From positions 124,001 to 188,000 of the forward strand of contig JADILM010000004.1 of NCBI GenBank assembly GCA_016617785.1: a stretch of DNA of 64,000 bases, written 5' to 3'. Origin of the DNA: Sporobolomyces roseus. Taxonomy: Eukaryota; Basidiomycota; Microbotryomycetes; Sporidiobolales; Sporidiobolaceae. Below the pieces are notes generated by a model. It saw nothing but the letters and a program-made list of their open reading frames with translations, was not told where the DNA came from and ran no database searches. Numbering within the stretch: the stretch's first letter is position 1; every line of letters begins with the position of its first letter. A program made the translations under genes and the position numbers. Below are positions 11,576 to 24,024 of the stretch, piece after piece.

Positions 11576-14051
11576 ATGTCATTCGCAGCAGACGATTCAA
11601 GCCCAATTTCTTCCCTCCCATCTAGTTCAAGTTCAGAGTCCGACTCATCCGAATACCGCGCACCTTTGAACGGAGAAGCACCTGAACCTTCTATCGATGG
11701 AACATCAGTCACGGGAGGAGAAGGCGGCTTGAGAGCTAGCAGTGCAGAAGAAGTCGATGCGGAATCGAAAAAGGTGAGTTGGCGATTCTCTGCTCCGAGG
11801 CACTATAAATGGCGACGAGACGAGCTAGTGTCGATCGGTTGGAACGAAAAGTCTCTGCACGAAAGAGCGGGAGTCGGATTGGGCAGTCGAGGGTAGTCGG
11901 AACGATGGGTTTTCGAAGGTTTCGATAGTTAGCGGACGATGAGGGATTGAACAGAGGTGTGCACAGGCTGAGATTCCGAGCCTGACTGACTCGATTGATT
12001 GAATCGCTAGGTGGCACTTTCAATCAAGTCGCAGGCGAACGCATTGTTCAGCAAATCGAAATATCGCGATTCCCTCGATTTGTACACTGCTTCACTCAAT
12101 AAGAACCCCTTCGACCCGGTCGTCTGGTCCAATCGTGCTGCAGTTCGATTGAAGTTGGAAGAACATGGACTCGCAATCGCTGATGCTACTCGAGCTATCG
12201 AACTCGACGATCGAGCCGTCAAGGTTAGCTTAATCTCCCTTATTTGGTCCTCGATGGTCCGAGTCTCTCGAGCTACGACGAGTATTCACTGACACTTTCT
12301 TCGTTAAAAGGCATACTTTCGTCGAGGTATCGCCAATCTATCAGTTCTCAAGCCGAAAGCTGCCCTCGTCGACCTGAAAAAGGTACGAACGATTTGACTT
12401 CCTTGCGAATACTGGATAACCAGCTCACAGTATCTTTGTTCGCAGGTCGTACAGTTAGATCCGAATAACGCGCCAGCCAAATCACAACTCGATTCGACTC
12501 AGAAATTGATTCGTCGACTGGCATTCGAGGCTGCTATCGCATCTGCCGACGAGAAGCTCACCAGCATCAAGGTGAGTCGTGTGAACTCCAAGGTACCAAC
12601 AAAGGCGCTGATACTTTGCTCGTACAGATCCGGGAGCAACTCGATCAAGGAGGCTCACCAATTGAATCTGGATACAAAGGACCACAGCTTCCGTCTGATG
12701 GCTCACCGACAGCCGACTTCATCGATTCAATGATCGATTGGTTCAAGGATGGCAACGTGCTACCGCGAAGAGTAGCGTGGCAGATCATCCTCGGAGCTTA
12801 TGATGTTTTGAAGGAGGAAGAAACGCTGGTGGACGTTGAAATTCCTGCAGGCGAGACGATCGACGTGATAGGAGACACTCACGGTCAATATTACGACTTC
12901 ATGAACCTTCTCTCGTTGACCGGCAAACCTTCACCCACACATACCCTCCTCTTCAACGGTGATTTCGTCGACCGAGGTTCATGGAGTACCGAAATCTTAT
13001 TGGTTCTGCTCGCTTACAAATGGCTATACCCGACTAAGATCTATCTCAATCGAGGAAACCATGAGACTTGTAAGTTTCGAGTGATTGTCGCTCTCAATCC
13101 CCGAACGCAGCTGACCACGACACTGTTTCTCTGAATCGTAGCGGATATGAACAAAGTGTACGGATTCGAGGGAGAGATGAAGAAGAAGTATTCAGAGCTG
13201 ACTTACAAGTTATGCGAAGAAGTCTTTATCGCCCGTGAGTTTTCGACTGTTTCTATCACGTTCTCGATTGAGCATACGAAGCTGAGTTCTTGTCGACAGT
13301 CCCACTTGCTACTCTTGTCTCTGCAAGCTCACCACCGGGCATTGACGCCGCCCCGAATCCTCCAAATCCAACTTTACATTTTGGGAAGAAACGCTTCTTT
13401 GTGGTTCACGGTTCGTCAGATTGCCTTTCCTCTCTTGCTGTAGTAGCTGGTCTCACCTTTATCCTCTCAGGCGGTCTCTTCTCGAAAGATTCGGTTACCC
13501 TCGAAGACATTCGCAAGGTACCGCGAAAATCCATCAAACGTGGGTCATCCCTGGCCCGCCCTATACGCTACGTGATTACGTCACTGATGTCAGATGCTTT
13601 CAACAACGATCGTAGAACCTGGTCAAGAAGGTCTGATGTGCGAGATGCTGTGGTGTGACCCTCAAGATGGTCTCGGTACATTCTTTCGTTGATCACTCGC
13701 TCACACCCATCGAATGCGCATAGCTGACGCTCTGTACGACTATGTCCAGGACGTGGACCTTCGAAGCGAGGAGTCGGGTTAGGATTCGGACCCGACATTA
13801 CGAAGAAATGGACGGAATTGAACGAGGTCACAGCGGTCATTCGGTCTCACGAGGTCCGACAAGGTGGTTACTCGGTGGAACACGATGGCCTCCTCATCAC
13901 CGTCTTCTCCAGTCCCAACTATGTCGATCAAGTAGGCAACCTCGGAGCTTTCGCAAGAATCGACGAGACGGGAGCTATGGATTTCACCACATTCAAAGAA
14001 GTCGAGCATCCCCCAATTCGACCGATGGCCTACGCTGCGATGGGTGTGTAA
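11576..14051 (+). CDS. PPT1: Serine/threonine protein phosphatase 5 (TPR-PP5)
   Basis: A TPR-containing PPP phosphatase; orthologues bind Hsp90 through the TPRs and dephosphorylate Hsp90 co-chaperones. After an acidic N-terminus there are three TPRs (ALSIKSQANALFSKSKY, PFDPVVWSNRAAVRLKLEEH, AYFRRGIANLSVLKPKAAL). The catalytic core shows GDTHGQYYD, NGDFVDRGSWSTE, LNRGNHET, VVHGGLFS, IRSHEVRQGGY and TVFSSPNYVDQ, so all metal ligands of the PPP fold are present. The C-terminus (HPPIRPMAYAAMGV) matches the PP5 pattern HPNxKPMAYAN. At least seven introns are used; the first is long (about 11776-12010). About 20 extra residues, Pro/Asn-rich, sit between PLATLV and FFVVHGG. Confidence 0.92.
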
Positions 14052-14426
14052 GCCTGTGGGGTTCGTCGTGCAGACTGGGGATTATTATTGTCTTATTTGC
14101 GATTGCAGCATTTTTCTCGCCTTCCAAGTAATCCTTTTCAGGTGGTACTGGGAGAGAGAGTGTGTTGCCTCTCGCAGGAAAGAGCGTGCGGAGTCGTCCT
14201 GTGAGAATAATTCTCCGAAATTTAGAAAGGTTCTCGCCTTTTCGATAGTTTTCTCTCTCCTCCTACACTTACTTTCGCGGTGGCAAAAAAGACAGCCAGC
14301 CGATACTCCTCCCACTTCCCATCACGGTCGATATCACCTCTCAGACTCTCTCTTTCTCTCTCTCACGGTCCAGCCCCCTTTTCGAAACTCCCTCTCTCTC
14401 CCTTCTCTCGATCACATCCAGCAAAC

Positions 14427-16107
14427 ATGGGTTGCGGAGCATCCAAAGATGTACAACGGGAAGAGGATTACCAAGTTGCCGTCAAAGCTAGAGCGGAAGA
14501 AAAGCAGGTTCAAACAGCGAGGTGAGAAAGAAGTTTCATCTCTAGCGTCACTCTAGAGGGAGGGACAGGGCCGGGTGCAGGGTAGATAGTATGGTACAGC
14601 AGGATTTATATGGTAGATACTGGAGTAGGTGGGTAAAGGCTATCGGAAGGTGAAGTGAGCGAGCACTTGGAGCCAACTTCGGAATTGGAGGAAAGCAGAA
14701 GCGAGCAGGGCGACAAACAGACCCAGCACCGACTTGTACTGTCTCTATAGAGCATTCGAGCTTCAATCAACCCAGATGACTGACTACTGTTGGGTCTTCC
14801 CTTTCGCAGACGAGATGTTAAATTATTGCTGCTCGGTACCGGTGAATCTGGCAAGTCGACAATCCTCAAACAGATGCGATTACACCATGTAGGTGGATAC
14901 ACCGATGAAGAGAGAGATGGATACCGGGAGATCGTCTATGCGAATTTGGTGAGTTTTCGTAAATCGATGTCGGGAGCTACTCGAGCTAATCCAAATGGAA
15001 CTTCTCAGATACAATCAATGCAAGTCGTTATCGAAGCTCTCCACGACCTCAACATGCCCCTTCCTCCTACCCTTCGCGATAAAGCTGCTTATATCATGTC
15101 GATTCGAGTCTCGGCCCATGACCCTTGCCCTCCCATGCTCGATCCCATGGTTACGAAGGCACTCGCCTCTCTCTGGGCTGAGCCTACTACGAAGGCGTGC
15201 GTCAGCAAGAGTCGAGAATTCCAACTCAACGATTCAGCAAGCTAGTGAGTGTTCCCGCTTCTCGTTCCCCGCTCTTCCGGTGCTGATGCTCGTTCGTGAC
15301 AGCTACTTTGACGCTGTTGAACGGATAGGCTCTCAAGATTACGTACCTACAGATCAAGACATCCTGAGATCCCGAGTCAAAACTACTGGATTGACCGAAG
15401 AACGTTTCCAAGTCGGTCAACTCAACTATGTGGTCTTCGATGTCGGAGGACAACGTTCAGAGAGGAAGAAGTGGATTCATTGCTTCGAGAATGTCAACGT
15501 TTTGATTTTCCTCGTCGCAATCTCCGAATACGATCAAACCCTTTACGAAGATTCCGACATCAACCGAATGAATGAAGCCGCTGGATTGTTCGAGAGTATC
15601 TCAAACAGTCGTTGGTTTGCTCAGTCGAGTGTAATCCTTTTCATGAACAAAACCGATCTGTTCAAAGGTGCGTTTCAATTCCGATGATACTTTGAGATGG
15701 ATTTGAAGCTCACCAATTCATTCACATACAGCTAAACTTATCACGTCACCAATTTACGAGTATTACTCCGATTACGAGGGCCCTTCAGATTACCCAACTG
15801 GTTGCGCTTACATGGAAAGTAAATTCCGACCTTTATATCGAAATGAAGCTGCACGACCTCTCATTGTTCATTTTACCTGCGCTACGTACGTCGTTTGACC
15901 GATTCTTTAACTCTCACATCAACCAAGCTGATTTCAATCTGTCTGATTCAGCGACACTGAACAACTCAAGGTTGTTTTTGCGGCTGTCGAAGAAAGCATT
16001 CTCAAAGCTGCTATGGAAGACCTGGTGAGTTATCATTCTCTTACTTGCAGCATATCTTCCTCAGCTACTGACACTTGCTCTTGTATTTGATAAAGGGGCT
16101 CTTCTAA
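14427..16107 (+). CDS. Heterotrimeric G-protein alpha subunit
   Basis: GTP-binding switch protein coupled to membrane receptors. The N-terminus MGCGASKD fits N-myristoylation (Gly2) and palmitoylation (Cys3). The GTPase motifs are all present: P-loop GTGESGKST, switch I RVKTTG, switch [18 protein letters not shown] and TCATDT. The helical domain lies between the P-loop and switch I. A 287-nt intron (14522-14808) follows the first 31 codons, and short introns follow near 14948, 15244, 15668, 15880-15952 and 16024-16094. The last exon is only GLF plus stop. The protein therefore ends EDLGLF: the cysteine four residues from the end, present in Gi-type subunits (CGLF) and target of pertussis toxin, is leucine here. 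Overall it is closest to fungal Gi-like subunits by motif; class assignment is inferred. Confidence 0.93.
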
Positions 16108-16474
16108 TCAAGCTCTTTCTACCCTCAACTATTCACTCATCCTCACTGCCTCTTGATATCTTAGCTCACCCTCTTCTTTCGTTTAGCGTTGTACTTGTCA
16201 TCTTTTCTTTGTGCTCATCTCTCTCTCTTCAGTATTGTGTTCCATCTCGTGCCATATGTCTTTTGGTTGCTTCCATTCCTTCCTTCCTTCCTTTGTTTTT
16301 CTGTCTGAGTGCCTCCCTTTCTCAACTCTTTACCTTGGTGTTCTGGAATTTACGGTTTCAACTTTTCTCTCATTGCCAGCAGTTTCTCTCCTAGCAAGCT
16401 GTTGCATTCACGCCTAGACAATCATAGTGAAAACTGCACAGGATTTGTCCTGCTCTGCTGCTATTGCACATTTT

Positions 16475-17250
16475 TCACGGAGTGAGAATCGTGAAGTTTG
16501 GGTTCAAATGAAGGTCATGCCGTGACACCTGATCTTCATATTGGAAGAAACCAGATCGCACTCCTCCTCTTCTCGTCTCAACCTCGTTATAGGGACTGCC
16601 CGAAGGCGTTGATTTCGGCTCAAAAAGGGGAATAAAGAAAGATAAAAGTGAAACGAGAAGAGCGACAAAAGAGAGAAGCGAGTGAAGAGAGAGAGAGGAG
16701 CAAGAATGGGGAAAAGAGGGTGGGTAGGTCAAAGAACTTGAAGAAGGCAATAGAGTATGAGTACTACAATCGAAACGAAATCAAAGAGGGGGGATCTCCT
16801 GCCTCACCTTGAAGAAGGCGTTCAACAAGGTGGCTAGCGATAACTGCCGTGTGCCGTTTACCAGGAGCGGGAATGCGATTAGTGCGATTATCCCGATGGA
16901 AGAGAAGACTAAGGCGAACCTCGATTGCTTCCGATGAGTGTGAGTGTCTACGACCGATGAGAGCGAGTGAAAGCAAGCGATGAAGGTGTAAAGTAGACGA
17001 GAGGAGGAAGCGATGAGGAGGAGATGAACCCGCTCTACGAAGGCTCCGCCGCATTCAGCAGAATGCCTAGTGAACGTACTCCGACTGAAACCAGAGGGCG
17101 ATAGACGGAGGTGAAACTGACCGCAAGAGGGAATGTCGAGACTATGATTCGCGCGACTATTGTGCCAGCTCGTCGCAAGCTCGTCAAAGGCAAAATCGAT
17201 TCTTTGCAGGAACTTCTCTTCAGCGCACTTAATTGTAGCAGAATGCTGGG
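16475..17250 (-). CDS. Possible small membrane protein (tentative)
   Basis: The minus strand holds several open, coding-like pieces: DFAFDELATSWHNSRANHSL near 17170-17200, a hydrophobic segment (FSSIGIIALIAFPLLVNGTR) near 16850-16910 followed by LATLLNAFFK and a GTGAGG donor, and a second hydrophobic segment followed by PFEPKSTPSGSPYNEVETRR near 16570-16620. Together they suggest a multi-exon protein with at least two transmembrane helices. I could not build a complete frame-consistent model or find a sure start codon, and I do not recognise a family. Treat this as a candidate region only. Confidence 0.25.
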
Positions 17251-17399
17251 TCAGGTCCGTTGGATACGGGATTGAGTGCACTGTGTCAATCAGGAAGGTA
17301 TAGTAACGAACACTGAGCAAGAAAAGGGAGCTTCCGGGGGGCAACAGACAAGCAGTCCAATCTGTTGGGAAAGTAACATCTATCACTTAGCACTCGGGA

Positions 17400-20300
17400 G
17401 AAATGTTTACTGCTACTTGTTGCTATTGAATCCTGACTGTATTCTCCAGTGTGGTAAGATTACAGAGTATTAGAGATGGAAGTACAAAGTAAGACGGACC
17501 TGTTCTCCAGTGTGAAGCGCTGGAGAAAAGGGAGAGAAAGTGAAGAGAGCGGGAGTAAAGGAGCTAATGAAACAATGCAAACGAACAAATGTAATGTACA
17601 GCAATAGGTAACTGATGCCTGAGAGCATCAGCACAGCTTGGTTCACGCCAAGTATGGCAGACCACAGTGTCCGACGTCTGTCATCACACGTGTCCTTTCT
17701 CTGAAGCAGTTTTCCGCTCTCAAGTTGTCAAGAGGCTTTCACGTGTGGCTACAAAAGCCTGCTAAGCTTTGATCGTTTGTGTAGATTGTCCAAGCATGCT
17801 GTCAGGCTGACTGGGGCCTGCTTTTGTAGCTAGCTGTATGTTCGCTGAGCTAAACAAATTTGAGCTCTGGCTGCCACAAAAAACCTGATTGCAGAGGGTC
17901 TACATTGTCTAAGTACTCTTCTTTAGCTACTGCAGAGCCGGCGAGGCCATCAACGCTAAACTGAGGCTGATGGGAGACAAAGACAAGTACAAGTATATTT
18001 TTTGGTTCCGTGAAATAATAGACCCTGCAGAATTAGCAAGGTTATTACTATGTCAAGAATGCCTAAAGCTACTCAAGTATATACAAAATAACAACAGATA
18101 GTACAATAAACGGAGACCGTCATCGTGCCAGGGTCCTGTACGTCAGAGCTTTGTGATCCTAGGAGCCAGGCTGACGGCATGGGGTAGTTAGCAGGTAAAG
18201 CAACAGTGACAAAGAGGCGAGATGGGCTCAAATTGCGGTAGGGCAAACTTGTGCAGAAAATCCACAAGAAGGTTTTAATAGTTGTACAAGACCCGCAGCT
18301 ATTAGAGTTCTCCCACACTTGACAGGTGATGCCTGTAGGCCCGAATTCCGCTGTGGAGCCAAGCATGGCGGACAGCACTGGGCCCAGTCTCTGTATCAGA
18401 CTGAGGTTGTGGATCCAGTTGCGCGAGTATGAACGAGCAGTCTTATGAAGAGACTCGGATAAGCTAGGGAGTCAAAACTGAGAGCGTGTCTAATTGCTGT
18501 GTCATTCTGTGACCTTTTCAAGCTTGCACTTCACATTGCTCCCGCATGCTGTCATTCTCATGCGGTGGATACAGTTAGCCTATGAGTGCAGCATGTGTCA
18601 AGCTGCATACACAAATGTGATCCGCTGCGTTTTGGCTTTGGCTCCTCCTCTTTTGCCTTGTTCCTAGTCCACTGCAATTTAAGCAGAAGAGTCAGGCTGT
18701 GCCATGTAGACAGACTCACTGCGAGCCAGATTGAGAAGCTGTGCCATGTAGACAGACTCACTGCGAGCCAGATTGAGAAGCGCGTGACTGTTCTTTCGCA
18801 CATGACATTGCATAAGCTGGAGGAAATAAAGAAGTAATGCAGCACTGGTGAGGAGCAAAAAGACATTGTTGCAACATGAATCTCTTGATCCGCGACATCT
18901 TACACAACAGCTTAGCGATGGAGTAGCCGGTGTACATGCAAAGACCTCAGTCCTTAGCATGTCATAGTCTTTCTACAAGACCACTTGTTCAGCCTCACAC
19001 AATCGACATGATGTGCTCTCCTTTCCTACGAGACAATGGCTGGTCAGTGATAAAGAACATTCGCCAACATGACACGACAGACAGGAGATGTTCAGCCATA
19101 TTATATCAATTATTGAGTACAAACGATCAGATATAGTGAAGATTTGATGTGGCTGAGACACTGGCCTCGCATACTCTGAAATAGACAGAGGCAAAAAGGA
19201 GGATAGGCGTTAGGGATTGAGAAGGGATGAAAACCATCTGTGCAAATCTACCTCACTGAGATCTCACAGTTCTCGGAACCTCACTCGTCATTCTGTTACA
19301 AGGTGGGGTTTGAAAGGGACAAGACAAGAGCAGTGATGGTCTAGGACGAGACTAGATGAGATCAAGAACAAGGAGGGAGGGAGCAGACAAGAATCCAGGA
19401 AGAGGAAAGGCTGGTTGGGATGACGAGCTGATAGAGAGCAGAAAACATCTCTCGGAAGGAACTTCCCTAGGTGAATGATGACTCGCTAGTCAAGGTGAAC
19501 TAAGAACTTCAGGTGATGTGCACTATGAAGTGAAAGAGGCGAGAGAAGCAAAGCGTTCTTCCTGTGCGTGATGTAGAACATTCTTATATCAAAAGCCGTG
19601 TGCGATAGCATTTGTTGCGAAGAAGATAGAAACAGTGCGAGTGAGGGAGAGACATAAATTAACATAGGAAGGTTTCCGGATATGCTGTGTTCCATCTAAG
19701 GTATTACTTTGTAGATTTGCAGCGTTCTTCTGGCTACAAAAAAAGTGTCGCGACTTGCCCGGAGGGTATTCAGTTGCTCTGACAATGAGTGATGCCGAGT
19801 ATTCTGCTTTAAACTTTTCCACATTAGACACTTTCATTTGACTGGCAGGAAGATAAGGACGATGACTGTGATGAACAGAATGACCTGGCCAAGAGCTCTG
19901 ACGGCTCAGAAGCCTGCGACACTCCAGTGTACACTTCAGGCAAGCTCAGTTGGACCTCATCAGCCGGGTTGGAGCTGCAACAATCTTGAACACCACGTTT
20001 ATGATGATACCGAAAGCCAAAGCTCAAATCCAGCAGATTTATCCCAATCTGAGATCAAGGACTAAAGTTGTATCATCTATGGTGTGGTATTGTACTGACT
20101 CGATAAGCCGACGACGTCTGTGTCTGGCATCGACGTTCTCCAGTGGGCCCTTGATTCACCGACACGGAACTTGGCCTGGCTTTTGCTCAACCAGAATAAA
20201 AATGATTCATTGTCAGAGTTGCGATTGTGTGCCGAGAGGCACATTGCGATGCAAGCTACAATGCCTATGGGGCCAGTTCTTGTCATCGTAGTGACCAATG

Positions 20301-22700
20301 CTCTGTAGTTGTTCCTGCAGACTTTGGACGGTGCAGATAGATGAATGTCTGGCCAGCAAAGGGTCACTTTTATGAGATCCCAGAGTTAGACTCCTGTACT
20401 TCTGCGGTGTTGCATAGGCCTCTCCTTGCTTCTTTGCTGCAATCAAAACTGCTAGGATTACGTAGCTCATGTTCCGCAGTTAGTCTCCTCTCACTCTTCC
20501 GCTTCGCTCGAATGAATCTGAGCTTCTCTTTATTGCTTAGACTTCATTCTCGCTCTCGGACTGGAATTTGGTGAAATGAAGAGTTGGCCCCAAATCGTCT
20601 GCCATTTGTGACTACAGTCTGGCTTGTTCAGTCAAGATGTTGTGGATCTATTCTGTTCTACTATTCTTTCGTCCTCTTTGCCTATCTCTAGTCTCGTCAC
20701 CACGCTCGTTGGTAAGATAACTGAGTTATTGTCCAGCAACTACCTTCACCTTCCGCCTTTGACTTCTACTCATCGACCGCCCTAAAAGCTTGAATTCTGA
20801 ACTCGCCCTCCACCTGAAGATCAGGAGCTCCCGCAAATATAAGCTGACTCTCACCAGGTATTCCCATTCTCTGCTTAGCCCAGTCTTTGTATCTTTCTGC
20901 TCTCAGCGCCACCTTTTCATGCCTTGCCCTGAGAAGGTCTGGAGCTGACTGAAGATCTGGAGCTGAATGGGACTAGAGACGTCTGCACCCCATTCAGCTG
21001 CAGTTTGTAACAAGTACCAGCGCTCCACACTGCAGACCAGAGTAAGAATACAGCGGAGACAGTACAAGTGTGTGAAAGGGCTGTTCTCCCTGATTGGCAT
21101 GTCAATCTTGTCTCTTCCTCACCAGTGGCTCAACTCGCTCACATGCTCATAGAAGTGTATCAGTATCAAGTTAAGGCTGACCCAAATTGTGCTGCGCCTC
21201 TGCCATGAAGGGATGGAACGCTCCCTCTTCTTTGTTGGCAGAATCCTCTTTGATTTGTCGACTCCTGCTTTTATCTCAGCTGTTTGCTCTTTGTCCTCCT
21301 CAAGTCAGTTTTGGACTTCTTTCCCGCTCCTCCTTGACTTGGTCTCTTTTCTCACTGCCTTTCAGAGGTGAGGAGAAGATCCACGGACCCTCGAGACCCA
21401 CCTGGTGTTTTGAACTGTACATAGCTTTCTGCTCTTTAACTTACAGTATACAACACCAGGACAAATTACTGGAATCCACTGGAATAGAAACTATGGAAAT
21501 GGGTTGGCAAATCTGCTCTCCCACTCAACAATGTGAGGAAGAGCGACGAGAGGAACAGAGGAGTGAAGAAGCACGGACAGGAAAGGACAGGGGTTTTGAT
21601 ATCAACAGTAATAAGGAAAGAGTAACAGAATTGAATTGACCTCAGAACATAATGGGAAGTAAGGAGGTAAAAATGGCAAAAGAGCACTCTTACCCGAATC
21701 AAGCACATTCACCGGGATCCAACAAAGTGCAGGGGGCGAAGAAAGATAGTAGTGAATGCGTCCATGAACGCGACGGTTTTGACGGTGAGGAACGAGTGGA
21801 AAGTCAAATTGCGGAATTAGACTTGATTGAGGAATCACAGCGGCACATCACCACTCTAACCTCTGCCTAAGCTCCTCCTTCATTGTTATTGATGTCTCGC
21901 AGCTTACAACCAAGCTGCTCCTTTTGATCCTGAGCTCTATTCTGTTTGCCTTCTCATTCTCACTGTTTCTCCTCCTCCTTCTCATTCTCATTCTCACTCT
22001 CCTCTTCCTAATTTGTTCCCCTGCTTTCGTCCCTGCCGCTGAGCCTTGCTACAGATGGGAACAGACAGACTCCCGGATGTGAAAGAGGGGAGAGACGGAC
22101 AAGTCAGGTAAAAAGTTGTTGGATCTTTTGAACTGCTGGTTCTCTTCACTCCAGCTATGAAGGACCACTTCAGACTGACTGACTGTGTGATGTAAAGGGG
22201 GTAAAGAATGATATCTAGGCCTGAACCCATCCCCAGGAACTGTTCTTTTGTGCCTTCCGTTCTTTCACCAGTTCTCGAAAGAAGATTGTTTCAGTGAGTA
22301 TGTCTCCATTGAAGTGTGTCTCTTGCTATCAATGTCCTTGCATAGAGATTCACGTGGAATGCAGTGAGTGGCACTGATTGAGGGGCCAAAGCCCATAACG
22401 CGACTCGCAACGAATTTGGTCGTCCACTACAGTCAGGTCACGGCTCCACACTCTTCATTGCCTCAGCTTTGTCAAGCTTGGTAAAGCCGTGACATTGGGT
22501 TGCTTTTTGCCTCGGATTCCAATAGCTGAGGTCTCAGACTCTAGTGAAAAAGGACATTCGCGAAAGCGTCAAGTTCAGGACTTGCCCTGAGCCTCTCACT
22601 TCTTGAGGCCCCCAGCATTGTGGGCTGACCAGGCCCTCGTCCACTGACCCCCTATGACACAGCCCCGGTAGCACGCATGAGAACAGAACAAAATGATTTC
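17400..22700. other. CpG-poor gene desert
   Basis: About 5.3 kb in which I see no conserved protein, RNA gene or intron-exon pattern on either strand, while the rest of the window has a gene every 2-2.5 kb. Base use differs. Hand counts give about 7-10 CpG per 300 bp here (17701-18000, 19201-19500, 20581-20880), against about 31 in a 300-bp coding sample at 9961-10260. TG/CA-rich words are common. It includes short CT- or GA-rich runs (21960-22015, 19360-19440) and a perfect 42-bp tandem duplication. It may be a decayed or methylated repeat region, heterochromatin or a long regulatory region; no transposon protein is recognisable. Confidence 0.6.
18696..18779. repeat. Perfect tandem duplication, 2 x 42 bp
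   Basis: The 42-bp unit starting GCTGTGCCATGTAGACAGAC occurs at 18696-18737 and again, without any difference, at 18738-18779. It lies inside the CpG-poor desert and overlaps no recognised gene. Confidence 0.95.
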
Positions 22701-22758
22701 AAACGGCGAAAGAAGAAGTAAAGAGAGAGGCGTGTACTGCAAATTCAATCCGAGACGT

Positions 22759-23799
22759 CTATGCACTTCCGCGGGAGACCTTGTCGAGAACTGCGGAAAA
22801 GGAAGCGCGTTAGTACGAACGAAAACGAGGGAAGCCACAAAGGGTGGACTCACTTTCTTGGTAAGCAACTTCAGAGAAGTCGGTTCCCTGGATTTCGGTG
22901 GCGATACCATCGAGGGATCGACGCAGAGCATCCTTTGACGAAGCGTAAACCATCTTCTCCTTGATCTTTGCGTTATCGGGCGACCTAGAAAGGGAAGGAG
23001 CGTTAGCTTGCGAGCACGAGGACAAGCTGTACAGCGCAACGTACCAAGCGTAGAAGCAGAGTTTGTTTCGCTTGCCGTCGTTTCCCTTTTCGTACTCGAA
23101 GTCGTATACGGCCCATCGACATCCAGTTTCAGGAAGTCCAGAAATGAAATCCTCGTAATCTCCCGATTGTGAAACGTTCTCGACTACGATCTCCTTGAGG
23201 TTGTCGGAGAGCTTGAAGATAATGAATTTGGACTCTAGAAGAGAACGAATAAGGTTCAGCGAGACTTTTCGCGGAATTCAAGTTTTCGAGAGAGAGTGAA
23301 GGCACTCACTCTTTCCGAGCTTGAGCTCTTGGTAGGTAGAGAGGCACTCTGAGTTGACGACGACACCGGAAGACTATTCGTGATCGGGAAACGGGTTGAG
23401 GGGAAGGAGCGGAGGAAGAGGGGGAAGCGTTGGAAGTTGATCGAAAATCGACGGGAAGCAAGGCAAGAGAGTCAGCGTATTGAGCATACGGGTGTTGAGC
23501 AAGCTGCCCACGCTGTCCCCCGGCTCTCCCTAGCTGTAGAAGCCTTCGTTTCTGCCTCATTCTTCGTCGCGTGTTTATGTCGATCCTCCAACCCATGGTC
23601 TGTCTGCGGATCATAGATCCTTATCCATCAAGTCTCTGCTCAGCTATCTCCCCAACAGAACGTCGCTACGAAGCTATAGGTCATGACGAGGCTGGGAAAA
23701 AGGACGGGGAGAGCGGAGAGGTGGAAAGAGGAGGCGGAATTCGCGAGCCCGATGCTAGGTAGTGGAGATGAGTTGAGAGCGATAAGGAGAACTCACCAT
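22759..23799 (-). CDS. COF1: Cofilin (actin-depolymerising factor)
   Basis: Cofilin severs and depolymerises F-actin. The start codon stands alone in the first exon (ATG followed at once by a GTGAGT donor), then a long intron runs to about 23376. The next exon gives [20 protein letters not shown]. Later exons give [55 protein letters not shown] and [16 protein letters not shown], which follow the ADF-homology domain over its full length, including the actin-binding [17 protein letters not shown] helix. The last exon encodes LDKVSRGSA and stop. The N-terminal Ser, inhibitory when phosphorylated in animals, is present (M-S-S-G). It converges with the desert side and is divergent from the LYR-protein gene (225 bp between start codons). 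Confidence 0.92.
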
Positions 23800-24024
23800 G
23801 ACAGATAGGACAGGAAGGGTTTGGAGGAAGAGATCAAACTTCAAAACCTCTGACGACAATTTCCGTCTTGCTTCTAACCCTTCTCCTCCCCTCCGGCTTC
23901 AGATCCGGCACTCACCTAATTGCTTCTGATCTGCCCCGTTCCGAACGAGCTCTCACCGCTACTCCTGCTTCTCTCCTTCTCTCCTCCTCCCTCCCGCCGA
24001 ATCTCCCCCTTCTTCTCTCCCCTC

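Noticed and set aside
16110..22700. Intact retrotransposon or DNA transposon in the desert
   Set aside because: No reverse transcriptase, integrase, transposase or long terminal repeats could be recognised.
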